Source of the DNA: Molossus alvarezi
Taxonomy: Eukaryota; Chordata; Mammalia; Chiroptera; Molossidae
Direction of reading: 5' to 3'
Length of the DNA: 64,000 bases
NCBI GenBank assembly: GCA_037176705.1
Contig: CM073896.1
Span: 25,804,708-25,868,707 of the forward strand
The translations under genes were made by a program, and so were the position numbers. The first letter of the stretch is position 1. Each line of letters opens with the position of its first letter. The notes under the pieces are model-generated. The model was not told the DNA's origin, did no database searches, and saw only the letters and a list, made by a program, of their open reading frames with translations. This document shows, piece after piece, positions 12,140 through 22,243 of the stretch.

Positions 12140-12204
12140 TTTTTTTTTTTTTCATTCAGGCACTGTCTTCTGGCTTTGTTGAATCTCTCTTTTTTTTTTT
12201 TTTT
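12140..12204 (-). other. L1 3' end with two poly(A) tracts and a 37-bp putative 3' transduction
   Basis: In element orientation the 3'UTR ends in AATAAA and poly(A) (12204-12190). A non-L1 segment of 37 bp follows (12189-12153, starting gagagattcaacaaagccag), then a second poly(A) (12152-12140), then the TSD. Because the TSD lies outside the second poly(A), the 37 bp arrived with the insertion. Such a segment is copied when transcription passes the L1's own weak polyadenylation site at the source locus and ends downstream. Confidence 0.82.
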
Positions 12205-12239
12205 ATTGATTAATTTTTGTTACAAATGATTCTCCATTT

Positions 12240-12285
12240 CCCCCCACTGATTCCCCCCTCCCCCTTCCCTCCCTGCCCCTTCCCC
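12240..12285 (-). other. G-rich tract in the L1 3'UTR (possible G-quadruplex)
   Basis: On the sense (minus) strand this is a polypurine tract with at least four runs of three to six G (as in ggggaaggggcaggg). Such tracts are typical of L1 3'UTRs and can form G-quadruplexes. The related place in the plus-strand L1 (about 40918-40975) is also purine-rich. Confidence 0.7.
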
Positions 12286-12394
12286 TGATTGTTGTCCATG
12301 TCCACTGTTCATGCCTCCATGCATTTAAGTTCTGTTGTTCATCCCTCTCTCAGCTCCCCACTCCTTAGGGGATTGTCCTCAAACTTTATGTTCA

Positions 12395-15300
12395 TTATAT
12401 TCCAGAAATCAGTGAGATCATATGAAATTTGTCTTTCACTGCTTGGCTTGTTTCACTTAGGATGATACTTTCCAGGTCCCTCCATGTAGTCTCAAAGGAT
12501 AAGAGATCTTTCTTTCTTACCGCTGCGTAGTACTCCATTGTGTATATGTACCACAGCTTTTTAATCCATTCGTCTACTGATGGGCACTTGGGCTGTTTCC
12601 AGATCTTAGCGATTGTAAATAGTGCTGCTACAAAGATGGGGGTACATATATTCTTTCTGATTGGTGTTTCAGGCTTCTTAGGGTATATTCCTAGAAGTGG
12701 GATCACTGGGTCAAATGGGAGTTCAATTTTTAATTTTTTGAGGTGACACCATATTGTTTTCCATAGTGGCTGCACCAGTCTGCATTCCCACCAACAGTGT
12801 GCTAGAGTCCCCTTTTCTCCACACCCTCGCCAACACTTGTTGTTTGATGATTTGTTGATGGCGGCCATTCTGACAGGTGTGAGGTGATACCTCATTGTTG
12901 TTTTGATTTGCATCTCTCTGATGATTAGTGATGATGAACATTTCTTCATATGTCTCTTAGCCATTTGTATGTCCTGTTTGGAGAGGTGTCTATTTAGTTC
13001 CTCTGCCCATTTTTTAATTGGATTCTTTGTCTTCCTTTTGTGGAGTTGTATGAGCTCTCTATATGTATTGGAAATTAACCCCTTATCTGATATATCATTG
13101 GCAATTATGCTCTCCCATACAGTGGGTAGCCTTTCCGTTTTGATGATTGTATCTTTCGCTGTGCAGAAGCTTTTGAGTTTGATGTAGTCCCATGTGTTCA
13201 TTTTCTCCTTTGTTTCTATTGCCTTAGGTGATGTGTCAGTAAAAATTCTGCTGCGTATGATGTCTGATATTTTGTTGCCCACAGTCTCCTCTAGGATTTT
13301 TATGGATTCATGAGTTACATTTAAGTCTTTTATCCATTTTGAGTTTATTTTGGTGTAGGGTGTAAGTTGATGATCTAGTTTCATTTTTCGGCAAGTAGCT
13401 GTCCAATTTTCCCAGCACCATTTATTAAAGAGGCTGTCCTTACTCCACTGAATGCTCTTGCCACCTTTGTCAAATATTAATTGAGCATATTGCCTAGGGT
13501 CCATTTCTGGGTTCTCTATTCTGTTCCACTGGTCTATATACCTGTTCTTGTGCCAGTACCAGGCTGTTTTGATTATGGTGGCTTTGTAGTATAACCTGAA
13601 ATCTGGTATTGTGATCCCTCCAACTTTGTTCTTCCTTTTCAAGATTGCTGTGGCTATTCGAGGCCTTTTTTGGTTCCATATGAACTTTTGAAGTAATTGT
13701 TCTAATTCTTTGAAGTATGCCGTTGGTATTTTGATGGGGATTGCGTTGAATCTATAGATTGCTTTGGGTAATATGGACATTTTAATGATGTTAATTCTCC
13801 CAATCCATGAACAGGGTATGTTCTTCCACTTTTTTACATCTTGCTCTATTTCTTTTTTCAAAGACCTGTAGTTTTCTGCGAATAGGTCCTTTATCTCTTT
13901 GGTTAAGTTTATTCCTAGGTATCTTAATTTTTTTGCCGCAATGGTAAATGGGATTGTTTGCTTAGTTTCTCTTTCTGTGAGTTCATCATTGGTGTATAAG
14001 AATGCCATCGATTTCTTGACGTTAATTTTGTATCCTGCTACTTTGCCAAATTCATTTATTAAGTCTAGTAAGCTTTTGGTGGAGTCTTTGGGATTTTCTA
14101 TGTACAGTATCATGTCATCTGCAAATAATGACAATTTCACTTCCTCCTTTCCAATTTGGATCCCTTTTATTTTTTCTTCCTGTCTGATTGCTGTGGCTAA
14201 GACTTCCAGCACTATGTTAAATAGGAGTGGCGAAAGTGGGCATCCTTGCCTTGTTCCTGTTCTTAAGGGAAATGCTTTTAGTTTTTGCCCATTGAGTATG
14301 ATGTTGGCTGTAGGTCTTTCATATATGGCCTTTATTATGTCGAGATATGATCCCTCTATTCCCACACTGCTGAGCGTTTTTATCAGAAATGGATGCTGGA
14401 TTTTGTCAAAGGCTTTTTCGGCATCTATTGATATGATCATGTGGTTTTTATTCTTCAATTTATTTATGTGGTGTATCACATTTATGGATTTGCGAATATT
14501 GTACCAGCCTTGCATCCCTGGGATGAATCCCACCTGGTCATGGTGGATAATTTTTCTGGTGTATTGCTGGATTCGATTTGCTAGTATTTTGTTCAGGATT
14601 TTGGCATCTATGTTCATCAGGGATATTGGCCTGTAGTTTTCTTTCTTTGTTGTGTCTTTTTCTGGTTTTGGAATTAGAGTTATGCTGGCTTCATAAAACG
14701 AGTTTGGAAGTCTTCCTTCTTCTTGAATTTTTTGAAATAGTTTGAGGAGAATGGGTATTAGTTCTTCTTTGAATGTTCGGTAAAACTCCCCTGTGAAGCC
14801 ATCCGGGCCTGGGCTTTTGTTTGCTGGAAGAGTCTTGATTACATCTTCAATTTCTTCTGTTGTTATTGGTCTGTTCAAGTTTTCAATCTCTATCTGATCC
14901 AATTTTGGGAGACTATGTGTTTCTAGAAATTTGTCCATTTCGCCTAGATTTTCGAATTTGTTGCCGTATAATTTTTCATAGTAGTTGTTAACGATGTTTT
15001 GTATTTCTGTAGGGTCAGTTGTTATCTCTCCTGTTTCATTTTTGATTTTATGTATTTGGGTTCTCTCTCTTTGTTTCTTGGTGAGTCTAGCTAAGGGTCC
15101 ATCAATCTTGTTTATCTTTTCGAAAAACCAGCTCTTTGTTTTATTGATCCTCTGGATTGTTTTTTTGGTCTCTATGTCGTTTATTTCTGCTCTGATCCTT
15201 ACTATTTCTTTTCTTCTACTTGCTCTGGGGATTTCTTTTTGTTTACTCTCTAGTTCTTTAAGTTGTGAGGTTAGGTAGTCTATTAGAGATTTTTCTTCTT

Positions 15301-16219
15301 TTTTGAGGTAGGCCTGTAGTGCTATAAACTTCCCTCTCAGAACTGCTTTTGCTGCATCCCATAGATTTTGTATTGTTGTGTCCTCATTTTCATTGGTTTC
15401 CAGGAAGTTTTTGATTTCTTCCTTGATTTCCTCGGTGACCCATTCATTGTTTAATAACATTCTATTTAGCTTCCATGTGTTAAAATGTCTTTGCATGTTC
15501 TTCTTGCAATTGATTTCTAGTTTCATACCATTGTGGTCTGAGAAGATGCTTGTTATAATTTCAATCTTTTTGAACTTGTAGAGACTTAGTTTGTGCCCTA
15601 ACATGTGGTCTATCTTTGAGAATGTCCCATGTGCACTTGAGAAGAATGTGAATTCTGTAGTTTTGGGGTGTAGTTCTCTGTAGATATCTATTAAATCCAT
15701 TTGGTCTAGTGCTTCATTTAGAGTCTCTGTTTCCTTGCTAATTTTTTGTCTAGAGGATCTATCCAGTGATGTGAGCGGGGTGTTGAAGTCCCCTGTTATG
15801 ATTGTATTACTATCGATTTCTCCTTGGAAGTCCTCCAGAAGATTTTTAATATATTTTGGTGCTCCTATATTGGGTGCATATATGTTTATCAAGGTTATAT
15901 CTTCCTGTTGGATAGATCCTTTCAATATTATGTAGTGGGCTTCTTTGTCTCTAGTTATGGCCTTCAATCTGAAGTCTATTTTATCAGATATCAGTATTGC
16001 TACCCCAGCTTTTTTTTCTTTTCCATTTGCTTGAAAGATTTTTTTCCATCCCTTCACTTTCAATCTATGTGAGTCTTTTGTTGTGAGGTGGGTTTCTTGT
16101 AAACAGCATATAGATGAGTCTTGCTTTCTTATCCAGTCAGCTACTCTGTGTCTTTTTATGGGAGCATTCAGTCCATTTACATTTAAGGTGGTTATTGATA
16201 TGTACTTATTTATTGCCAT
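12395..16219 (-). CDS. L1 ORF2 protein: endonuclease and reverse transcriptase, 1274 aa, uninterrupted
   Basis: ORF2p nicks target DNA and copies its own RNA onto it (target-primed reverse transcription), in a ribonucleoprotein with ORF1p. The N-terminal APE-like endonuclease keeps the expected residues: N13 (TLNVNGLN), E42 (LQETHL), D144 and N146 (GDFNTPL), D204 (KIDH), and D228/H229 (SDHN). The RT domain has D599 ([10 protein letters not shown]), the [13 protein letters not shown] block near 656-668 and FADD at 699-702. The C-terminal Cys-rich part has the order [18 protein letters not shown]. At 1274 aa it is within one residue of human ORF2p (1275). The ATG (MAINKYISI) lies 45 nt after the ORF1 stop, the usual spacing for the low-level, termination-coupled translation of L1 ORF2. 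No stop or frameshift is present. Activity is inferred, not shown. Confidence 0.96.
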   Translation of the reverse strand: MAINKYISITTLNVNGLNAPIKRHRVADWIRKQDSSICCLQETHLTTKDSHRLKVKGWKKIFQANGKEKKAGVAILISDKIDFRLKAITRDKEAHYIILKGSIQQEDITLINIYAPNIGAPKYIKNLLEDFQGEIDSNTIITGDFNTPLTSLDRSSRQKISKETETLNEALDQMDLIDIYRELHPKTTEFTFFSSAHGTFSKIDHMLGHKLSLYKFKKIEIITSIFSDHNGMKLEINCKKNMQRHFNTWKLNRMLLNNEWVTEEIKEEIKNFLETNENEDTTIQNLWDAAKAVLRGKFIALQAYLKKEEKSLIDYLTSQLKELESKQKEIPRASRRKEIVRIRAEINDIETKKTIQRINKTKSWFFEKINKIDGPLARLTKKQRERTQIHKIKNETGEITTDPTEIQNIVNNYYEKLYGNKFENLGEMDKFLETHSLPKLDQIEIENLNRPITTEEIEDVIKTLPANKSPGPDGFTGEFYRTFKEELIPILLKLFQKIQEEGRLPNSFYEASITLIPKPEKDTTKKENYRPISLMNIDAKILNKILANRIQQYTRKIIHHDQVGFIPGMQGWYNIRKSINVIHHINKLKNKNHMIISIDAEKAFDKIQHPFLIKTLSSVGIEGSYLDIIKAIYERPTANIILNGQKLKAFPLRTGTRQGCPLSPLLFNIVLEVLATAIRQEEKIKGIQIGKEEVKLSLFADDMILYIENPKDSTKSLLDLINEFGKVAGYKINVKKSMAFLYTNDELTERETKQTIPFTIAAKKLRYLGINLTKEIKDLFAENYRSLKKEIEQDVKKWKNIPCSWIGRINIIKMSILPKAIYRFNAIPIKIPTAYFKELEQLLQKFIWNQKRPRIATAILKRKNKVGGITIPDFRLYYKATIIKTAWYWHKNRYIDQWNRIENPEMDPRQYAQLIFDKGGKSIQWSKDSLFNKWCWENWTATCRKMKLDHQLTPYTKINSKWIKDLNVTHESIKILEETVGNKISDIIRSRIFTDTSPKAIETKEKMNTWDYIKLKSFCTAKDTIIKTERLPTVWESIIANDISDKGLISNTYRELIQLHKRKTKNPIKKWAEELNRHLSKQDIQMAKRHMKKCSSSLIIREMQIKTTMRYHLTPVRMAAINKSSNNKCWRGCGEKGTLAHCWWECRLVQPLWKTIWCHLKKLKIELPFDPVIPLLGIYPKKPETPIRKNICTPIFVAALFTIAKIWKQPKCPSVDEWIKKLWYIYTMEYYAAVRKKDLLSFETTWRDLESIILSETSQAVKDKFHMISLISGI

Positions 16220-16264
16220 TTTTGTTTAGTGTGGTTCTGTTTTTCTTCCCATTTCTCCTGGTAA

Positions 16265-17167
16265 TTACAGCAGTCCTTTTAACATTTCTTGCAGTGCTGG
16301 TTTGGTGCTAATGTACTCCCTTAGCCTTATTTTGTCTGGGAAGCTCTTTATTTGGCCTTCTATTTTGAACGATAGCCTTGCTGGGTAGAGTTGTCTTGGA
16401 TTCATATCCTTGTTTTTCATGACCTTGATTACTTCATGCCATTCCCTTCGAGCCTGTAATGTTTCTTGTGAGAAGTCAGCTGAGAGCCTTATGGGGGTTC
16501 CTTTGTAGGTAACCTGTTGCTTATCTCTTGCTGCTTTTAGGATTCTCTCTTTGTCTTGAATTTTTGGCAGTTTGATTACTATGTGTCTTGGTGTGGGCCT
16601 GTTTGGGTTCTTCTTACTTGGGGCTCTCTGAGCTTCTTGAACTTGAATGCCTTCTTCCTTCACCAAATTAGGGAAGTTTTCTGTCACTATTTCTTTGAAT
16701 ATATTCTCTAGCCCTCGCTTACTTTCTTCTTCCTCAGGGACTCCTATGATACGAATATTATTACGTTTCCAGTTGTCCCACAATTCTCTTAAGCTCTCTT
16801 CTTGTTTTTTAATCTTTTTTTCCTTTTGGTTTTCTGATTGGTTGATTTCTTCTAGCCTTTCTTCTAATTCACTGATCCGGTCCTCAGCTTCCTCTACTCT
16901 GCTTTTTAGACCTTCCAGTGTGTTTTTCATTTCCGATATGTCATTCTTCATTTCTTCCTGTTGGTTTTTCATTTCCAGATGGTTTATTTTCAACATTTCT
17001 ATGTCTTTACTCATGTTGCTCATGTCCTTACACATGCTGTTGAGCTTCCGCAACATCATGGCTCTAAATTCTAGTTCTGTTAACTTGCTTAACTGCACCT
17101 CATTTATTTCATCTTCTGTAGAGGTCTCTTGATCTTTCATTTGGCTTTTGTTTCTGTTTCTCACCAT
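16265..17167 (-). CDS. L1 ORF1 protein: RNA-binding nucleic-acid chaperone, 300 aa, uninterrupted
   Basis: ORF1p coats L1 RNA as a trimer and is needed for retrotransposition. From the start MVRNRNKSQMKD the order is: a basic, disordered N-terminus (1-35); a long heptad-rich coiled coil (about 40-130, many E/K with L/M/I spacing, e.g. ISELEERLEEINQ); an RRM-like domain with RNNIRIIGVPE; and the C-terminal domain with DKERILKAARDKQQVTYKG and LYPARLSFKIEGQ, ending MLKGLL. Human ORF1p has 338 aa and a longer tail. The frame is open 32 codons further upstream to a Met at 17263, but the chosen start matches the ORF1 start of the plus-strand L1 (MVKQRKKSQMKE) and of other mammals. No disabling change is seen. 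Confidence 0.94.
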   Translation of the reverse strand: MVRNRNKSQMKDQETSTEDEINEVQLSKLTELEFRAMMLRKLNSMCKDMSNMSKDIEMLKINHLEMKNQQEEMKNDISEMKNTLEGLKSRVEEAEDRISELEERLEEINQSENQKEKKIKKQEESLRELWDNWKRNNIRIIGVPEEEESKRGLENIFKEIVTENFPNLVKEEGIQVQEAQRAPSKKNPNRPTPRHIVIKLPKIQDKERILKAARDKQQVTYKGTPIRLSADFSQETLQARREWHEVIKVMKNKDMNPRQLYPARLSFKIEGQIKSFPDKIRLREYISTKPALQEMLKGLL

Positions 17168-17590
17168 TTTCGTTATCACAGTGGGCTTTGGAGTCTGCCA
17201 AGTTTTCCCAGTGGGTGTTGGTGTTTTGCTGTTTGTGGCTCCCTCTCCTGGGTTTGGATGCACCGGGGAGGACCCACTTTAATCCCGCCAAGTCCCCTGT
17301 TCTCAGGGAGTCTGTGTGGCTCCAGTGGGGAGTTTAGCAGGCTATAGCATTAGGAGGACCCATGCAGGGTGGCAAGGGAGGCAGTGGGAATAATTTCCCG
17401 CCGAGTTCCCTGGTCCTGCCCAGTTCCCTGGGGGCCAGGAGTCTGTGCAGCTTCAGCGGAGAGTTTAGCCCGCTACAGAGTTTCCAGGGTCCTGCAGGCG
17501 GGAAGGGAGACAGTAGAGTTCACTTTCCACCGCGTTCCCCTGTCCCACCCAGTTGCCTGGGGTCTGCGAGTCTGTGCGGCTTCAGGGGCA
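17168..17590 (-). promoter_or_regulatory. L1 5'UTR with ~130-bp CpG-rich tandem units (internal promoter)
   Basis: On the plus strand the landmark tctgtg(c/t)(g/a)gcttcag recurs at 17311, 17442 and 17571, i.e. every 129-131 bp. Each interval carries the same blocks: cctgg..ctg.cc.agttccc, a purine run aaggga..cag, and gagtttag.c.gct. There are about two full units plus a third, diverged one, then a unique ~110-bp lead into ORF1. CpG density is far higher than in the flanks. Mouse L1 uses monomer arrays as promoters in this way. The Pol II promoter role here is inferred by analogy. Confidence 0.75.
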
Positions 17591-17606
17591 TAACCTTTGG
17601 CATTTT

Positions 17607-18184
17607 GATGATGATGTGTCCTGGTGCGGCCCTCTTTGGGTTCATCTTGTGCTTCTTGGACTACTATGCCTGTTTCCTTCACCAAGTTATAGAAGTTTTC
17701 TGTCATTATTGTTTCAAATAGGTTTTCAATTTTTTGCTCTCTCTCTTCTCCTTCTGGCACCCCCAAGATGTGAATGTCGGTATGCTTGAAGTTGTCCCAG
17801 AGGCTTCTTACACTGTTCTCATTTTTTTTGGACTCTTTTTTTCTTTTTCCTATTCTGATTGGATGTTGTTTGCTTCCTTATATTCCAAATCGACAGTATG
17901 CTTCTTGGTTTCACCTACTCTACTATTGATTTCCTGTAAATTATTCTTTATTTCAGTTAGTGCATCCTTTATTTCTGACTGGTCCTTTTTTATGTTGTTG
18001 ATGTTCTAAGTCCTTTGGAGTTCTCCTTAAATTCCTTGAGGTTCTCACTAAGTTCCTTGAGCATCCTTATAACCAGTGTTTTAAATTCTGCATCTGATTG
18101 ATTACTTATCTCCATTTTGTTTAGTTCTTTTCCTAGAATTTTGTTCTGTTCTTTCATCTGGGAAATGCTTTTCTGTCTCTTCAT
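17607..18184 (-). pseudogene. HAL1 ORF1, N-terminal and middle part, broken
   Basis: On the minus strand it starts at 18184 with MKRQKSISQMKEQNK, a frame that stops near 17990 (after LRTSTT). The RRM region resumes in another frame with MGVPEGEEREQKIENLFETI (from 17766) and reaches the insertion point of the young L1 at 17606. The remaining C-terminal part is at 12127 down to about 11850. Apart from the L1 insertion, frameshifts and stops show that it was already dead or has decayed since. Confidence 0.8.
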
Positions 18185-19856
18185 TTTGGCTGCTTCCCTA
18201 TGTTTGTTTCTATGTATTCAGTAGAGTTGCTATGTCTCATAGGCTTTGTAGGGTGGCCTATTGTTGTGTCCTTTAGGTTCCAGTGGCACAGCCTCCCCGA
18301 TCACCCCAGTTTGGTCCTCAAGCTGCATCACTGGTGTGGACTGTATACCCTTCTGTTGTCATTGAGTCTTGATTGCTGTTGGGAGGGATTTACTCAGGCT
18401 CATCAGCTGCAAGGACTGGCTGTGCCCGCTGACCACTGATCTCTGATTACCTTGGAGGATCAGTTATGTAGGGGCTCACGACAGAGCAAGACTTACTTCA
18501 GCAGTTCTCTGGTACCCACTGAGTCCACTCCTTGACTATGTTGCTTGTGGAGGTGATTGGTAGTGGTATTTCAACATGGTCTGAAGCTGTCCACTGGGTG
18601 TGCTGACTTTGGGGGCAAGGTAAGCCACTTCCTATGTTCTACCAGGGACCACCCAGCATAAGCTACAAAGTGCTCTGGAGATGGCTGTTCTTGTGCTGGG
18701 CTTGGAGGTGCCCAGGTAAAGCCAAATTGTAAACCAAGGCTGGTTTCTTTTAGTGCCAGGCTGGTGGCTACTTAACAAGAGGTATAGGGTTCACTGAGAC
18801 CAAATGATGCTTGTTTTAGGGAATTTTGGAAAATCTGAAGCAGGATCTAAGACAGGCCAATCCCATGGTAAAGCCATTGTAAACAGTTTGGGCGGGCCCC
18901 AAATTGGGTGGGGCAGGGCCTCAGGGAAATACCAGGGCAGGGCAAACAGTGTGAGCCAGGTTGCTGGAGTCCGAGATATGGGACCTATTTCCCTGCTTTG
19001 TGTAAAAAGGGCTCATGAAAGGAACAACAGCCTCTGCCAGCCTGTCTGTCTAGAAGACAGCTGCCCATCCAGCTCTGGCTTCAATGCCAAACAACTCATT
19101 TCTTCCCCATTATGTCTCTGGTGCCTTTCAAGCTGCCCCATACCCCCACCCCCACACACACACTGGAGCCCAGATGGAGCAAATTCAAGTAAGTCTGTGA
19201 GCAGGCCCTTTTAAGAGCAACTGTCTGGGACTCCCTAGGTCTAAGCCTCCCTCAACTTCAGTTCCTGCTGTGTTTTTTGTTTTTTGTTTTTCTTTTTTGA
19301 TTTTAGAGAGAAAAAAGGGAGAGGGAGAGAGAGATAGAAACGTCGATGAGAGAGAACATCAATTGGCCGCTTCCTGCCTGTCCCCTATTGAGGATCAGGC
19401 CCACAACCTGGGCATTTGCCCTGACCAGGAATTGAACCAGTGACTACTTGGTGCATCCATGAGTCAACACTCAACCACTGAGCCACACTGGCTGGGCAGT
19501 TCCTGCTGGTTTTCACAGCCAGAAGTTATGGCAATTTCTCTTCCTGGCACTGGACCCTGAACTGGGCACCTGGTGTGGGACAGGGACCCCCTCACTCCTT
19601 AAGGAGGACCTTCACAGTTGAGGTGTCTCTCTTGATTTTTATCCACCACATGTGGGTGTGAGTCCAGCCCATCCACATGCCTCTGCCCCTCTTGATGTGG
19701 CTTCTTCTTTAATATCATAGTTGGAGGACAACCATTCAGCTTGATTTCAGGCGGTTCTGAATGATGGTTGTTCTGTAGTTAAGTTGTAATTTTGTTGTGG
19801 TTGTGGGAGGAGGCGTGTATCACATTTACCTACACCACCATCTTGACTGGAAGTTC
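18185..19856 (-). mobile_element. HAL1 5'UTR (with a VES SINE inside)
   Basis: This long non-coding leader runs from the HAL1 ORF1 start to the 5' end beside the TSD at 19857. At its outer end it contains the blocks 'aatgatggttgttctgtagt' and 'ccaccatcttgactgg' (sense: ccagtcaagatggtgg), a common start of L1/HAL1 5'UTRs. Its open frames on the plus strand (e.g. 18804-19214) are antisense noise. The leader is about 1.45 kb without the SINE. Confidence 0.75.
19271..19496 (-). mobile_element. VES-type SINE inside the HAL1 5'UTR
   Basis: A perfect 12-bp TSD, cagttcctgctg at 19259-19270 and 19497-19508, brackets it. On the minus strand the head is 'gcccagccagtgtggctcag' and the tail is A-rich with interspersed C. 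Confidence 0.95.
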
Positions 19857-20150
19857 TCACTCTCTTTTTAAATGTTTTTGTTGGTTTATAGTAATAGAAT
19901 TATGCTGGCCATTATTTATTTATTTTTTTTCTGGTTTTTGCTCTTACTTTCATTGTTTTTTTCCCCCATCATTTTGGGTTTTGTTGCTCTTTTTTCATGT
20001 CGCTTTTATAGTGAAATGACGGAACATACATCATTCTTTTTTCATGTAAAGATTCAAAGCTATGAATTTGCTACTAAGTATTTCTTTAGCTGCATTCCAC
20101 AAATTTTGCTGTATTTTTATTCTCATTCAGGTAGAAGATTTTTATTTCTT
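19857..20150 (-). mobile_element. Ancient L1M ORF2 remnant, segment 2
   Basis: Antisense L1 ORF2 continues from segment 1 after the HAL1. Blocks include 'agaattatgctggcc' and 'tttagctgcattccacaaat', both typical antisense ORF2. It contains several stops. Confidence 0.65.
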
Positions 20151-20499
20151 TTTTTCTTATTTATTTATTTTTCCTTTTTATTTATTTATTTTTTGTTACA
20201 GATGTGTCTCCTTTTTTACCCCATTGGCACCCCCCTATCCCCCCACCCTGTCCCCATGTTTTCCATGTCCATTGCTTATGCATACATGCATATATGTTCT
20301 GTGGTTTATCTCTTCCCACCCACCCACACCCCCTCTTCTGCGGGATGTCAGTCTGTGTCCTACTTCCATGTTTCTGGGTCTACCGTATTCCTCAGAGTGT
20401 TATATTTATTATATTCCTTATATAAGTGAGATCATGTGGCATTTGTCTTTTTCTGCTTGCTTATTTCACTTAGGATAATACTTTCCAGGTTTTTTTTTT
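20151..20499 (-). mobile_element. 5'-truncated L1 3' end fragment
   Basis: The T-rich left end is the poly(A) side. The 3'UTR follows, with the last ORF2 codons at the right (sense ...ggaaagtattatcctaagtg). TSD: tttttatttctt at 20139-20150 and 20500-20511. It is about 0.35 kb, a typical severely truncated insertion. Confidence 0.85.
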
Positions 20500-20511
20500 T
20501 TTTTATTTCTT

Positions 20512-21129
20512 GTGTGAATTCTTATCTGAACCATGGATTATTTAAAAGTATTTATTTTAATTTATAAATATTTGGGGGTTTGGAAATGTTCTTGTTATTG
20601 AATTCAAATTTAATGGCATTATGATTAGAAAATATATTCTGATGTTATTTTTTTTAAATGATTAAAACTGTCTGTGGCTCCCCAATGTTTTCTGTTTTGG
20701 TGACTGTGCCCTATATATTGTGCATTTGTTGGGTGTAGTGATATAACTATTGATTCATGGTGGTTGACATAGTTGTTTACATCCTTTATATATATACTGA
20801 TCTTTTTGTTTAGTTTTTCTACTAATTGTAGGAAGAAGGGATTTTCCTAGCATGATTCTTAGATTATGTTTCTTCATTTATTTATTTCAAGTGAAATTCT
20901 CATATTAGGCAGATACATATTATCTTGTCTTTCTGACAAATTGATCATTTAATTGTTATGAAACATCCTTCTTTTGCTTTAATAATACAATATACTTTGT
21001 CTTAAAATCAATTTTAGTTAATATAAATATAGGCATTCCAACTATCCAATGCTTACAATTACTAAGCTATATCATTTCCATCCATGTATTTTCAACGTCT
21101 TTGTGTCTTTATGTTTAAAGTGTAGTCTT
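20512..21129 (-). mobile_element. Ancient L1M ORF2 remnant, segment 3
   Basis: It resumes after the truncated L1 with antisense ORF2 (gaattcttatctgaaccatg, aatatttgggggtttggaaa) and reaches the insertion point of the inverted L1. It is heavily mutated. Confidence 0.65.
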
Positions 21130-22243
21130 TTTAAAAAATTATTTTCAGTAATTTTTTTTTGTTACAGATACTTTTCCTTTTAACACATTGACACACTCCT
21201 CCCCATCCCCCCACCCCATCCCCAGCTTTGTTGTCCATGTCCATTGGTTATGCATACATGCATATAAGTTCTATGGTTTATCTCTTCCCCCACAACACTC
21301 CCTCTTCTGAGGTTTGTCAGTCTGTACCCTACCTCTATGTCTCTGGGTCAATTTTGTTCATCAGTTTGTTTAGGTCATTATATTCCACAAATAAGTGAGA
21401 TCATGTGATATTTGTCTTTCTCTGCTTGGTTTGTTTTGCTTAGCACAATACTCTTCAGGTCCCTCCATGTCATCTCAAAGGATAAAAAAATCTTTCTTTC
21501 TTATAGCTGCATAGTATTCCATTGTGTACATGTACCACAGCTTTTTATCCACTCATCTACTGATGGGCACTTTGTTTCCATATCTTAGCTATTGTAAATA
21601 GTGCTGCTATGGATATAGGGGTACATACATTCTTTCTGATTGGTATTTCAGGCTTCTTAGGGTATATTCCTAGAGGTGGGATCACTGGATCGAATGGCCG
21701 TTCAATTTTTAATTTTTTGAGGTAACACCATAGTGTTTTCTACAGTGGCTGCACCAGTCTGCATTTTCACCAGCAGTGTGAAGTGATACCTCATAGTTTA
21801 ATTTTTTGAGGTAACACCATAGTGTTTTCTATATTGGCTGCACCAGTCTGCATTCTCACCAACAGGGGTGTTAATTTGCATCTCTTTGATAATTAGTAAC
21901 GTTGAGCACTTTTCATATGTCTCTTGGCCATTTGTATGTCCTGTTTGGAGAGGTGTCTATTTAGGAACTCTGACCATTTTTTCATTGGGTTCTTTGTCTT
22001 CCTTTTGTTGAGTTGTATGAGTACTCTATATATTTTGGAAATTAACCTCTTATCTGATGGCAATTAATGTCTCCCATATAGTGGGTTCCCTTTCCATTTT
22101 GATGCTTGTTTCTTTTGCTGTACAGAAGCTTTTTAATTTTATGTAGTCCCATGTGTTCAGTTTTTCCTTTGTTTCTCTTGCCTTAGTTGTTGAATCAGTG
22201 AAAATTCTGCTGCATATGATGTCTGAAATTTTGTTGCCTACAT
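21130..22243 (-). mobile_element. L1 with 5' inversion: 3' part in minus orientation
   Basis: From the T-tract (about 21153) the order is: 3'UTR in antisense, then the ORF2 C-terminus (IYTMEYYAA region), up to the codons for GNKISDII at 22243. A second, plus-strand part begins immediately. A short imperfect TSD, tgtagtctt at 21121-21129 and tgcagtctt at 23116-23124, flanks both parts. A ~70-bp internal duplication lies at 21709-21775 and 21798-21864 (offset 89 bp). Confidence 0.88.

Larger units (their letters stand above)
12128..17606 (-). mobile_element. Young, structurally complete L1 (LINE-1) with intact ORF1 and ORF2
   Basis: The insertion is bounded by a perfect 16-bp TSD (taacctttggcatttt) at 12128-12143 and 17591-17606. 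Removing it restores the interrupted HAL1 ORF1 reading 'IIIKMPKVKDKERIL' without a gap. The target on the element's sense strand is TC/AAAA, close to the L1 endonuclease consensus TT/AAAA. In element orientation the order is: 5'UTR of tandem units (17590-17168), ORF1 (17167-16265), a 45-nt spacer, ORF2 (16219-12395), a 190-nt 3'UTR, poly(A), a 37-nt extra segment and a second poly(A). Both ORFs are open, so the copy may be coding-competent and is the youngest long element in the window. Confidence 0.95.

Noticed and set aside
13899..14636. 245-codon plus-strand open frame
   Set aside because: It lies antisense to the intact L1 ORF2. It is a shadow of the RT-coding strand with no protein-like domain.
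16647..17132. 161-codon plus-strand open frame
   Set aside because: Antisense to the coiled-coil part of L1 ORF1. Its Ser/Leu-rich translation is the complement of E/K-rich codons.
17310..17590. CRISPR-like direct repeats
   Set aside because: Units are ~130 bp, adjacent, without spacers, in a mammalian L1 5'UTR.
18804..19214. 136-codon plus-strand open frame in a GC-richer stretch
   Set aside because: It lies in the HAL1 5'UTR, antisense, with no domain. Higher GC explains the longer open frame.
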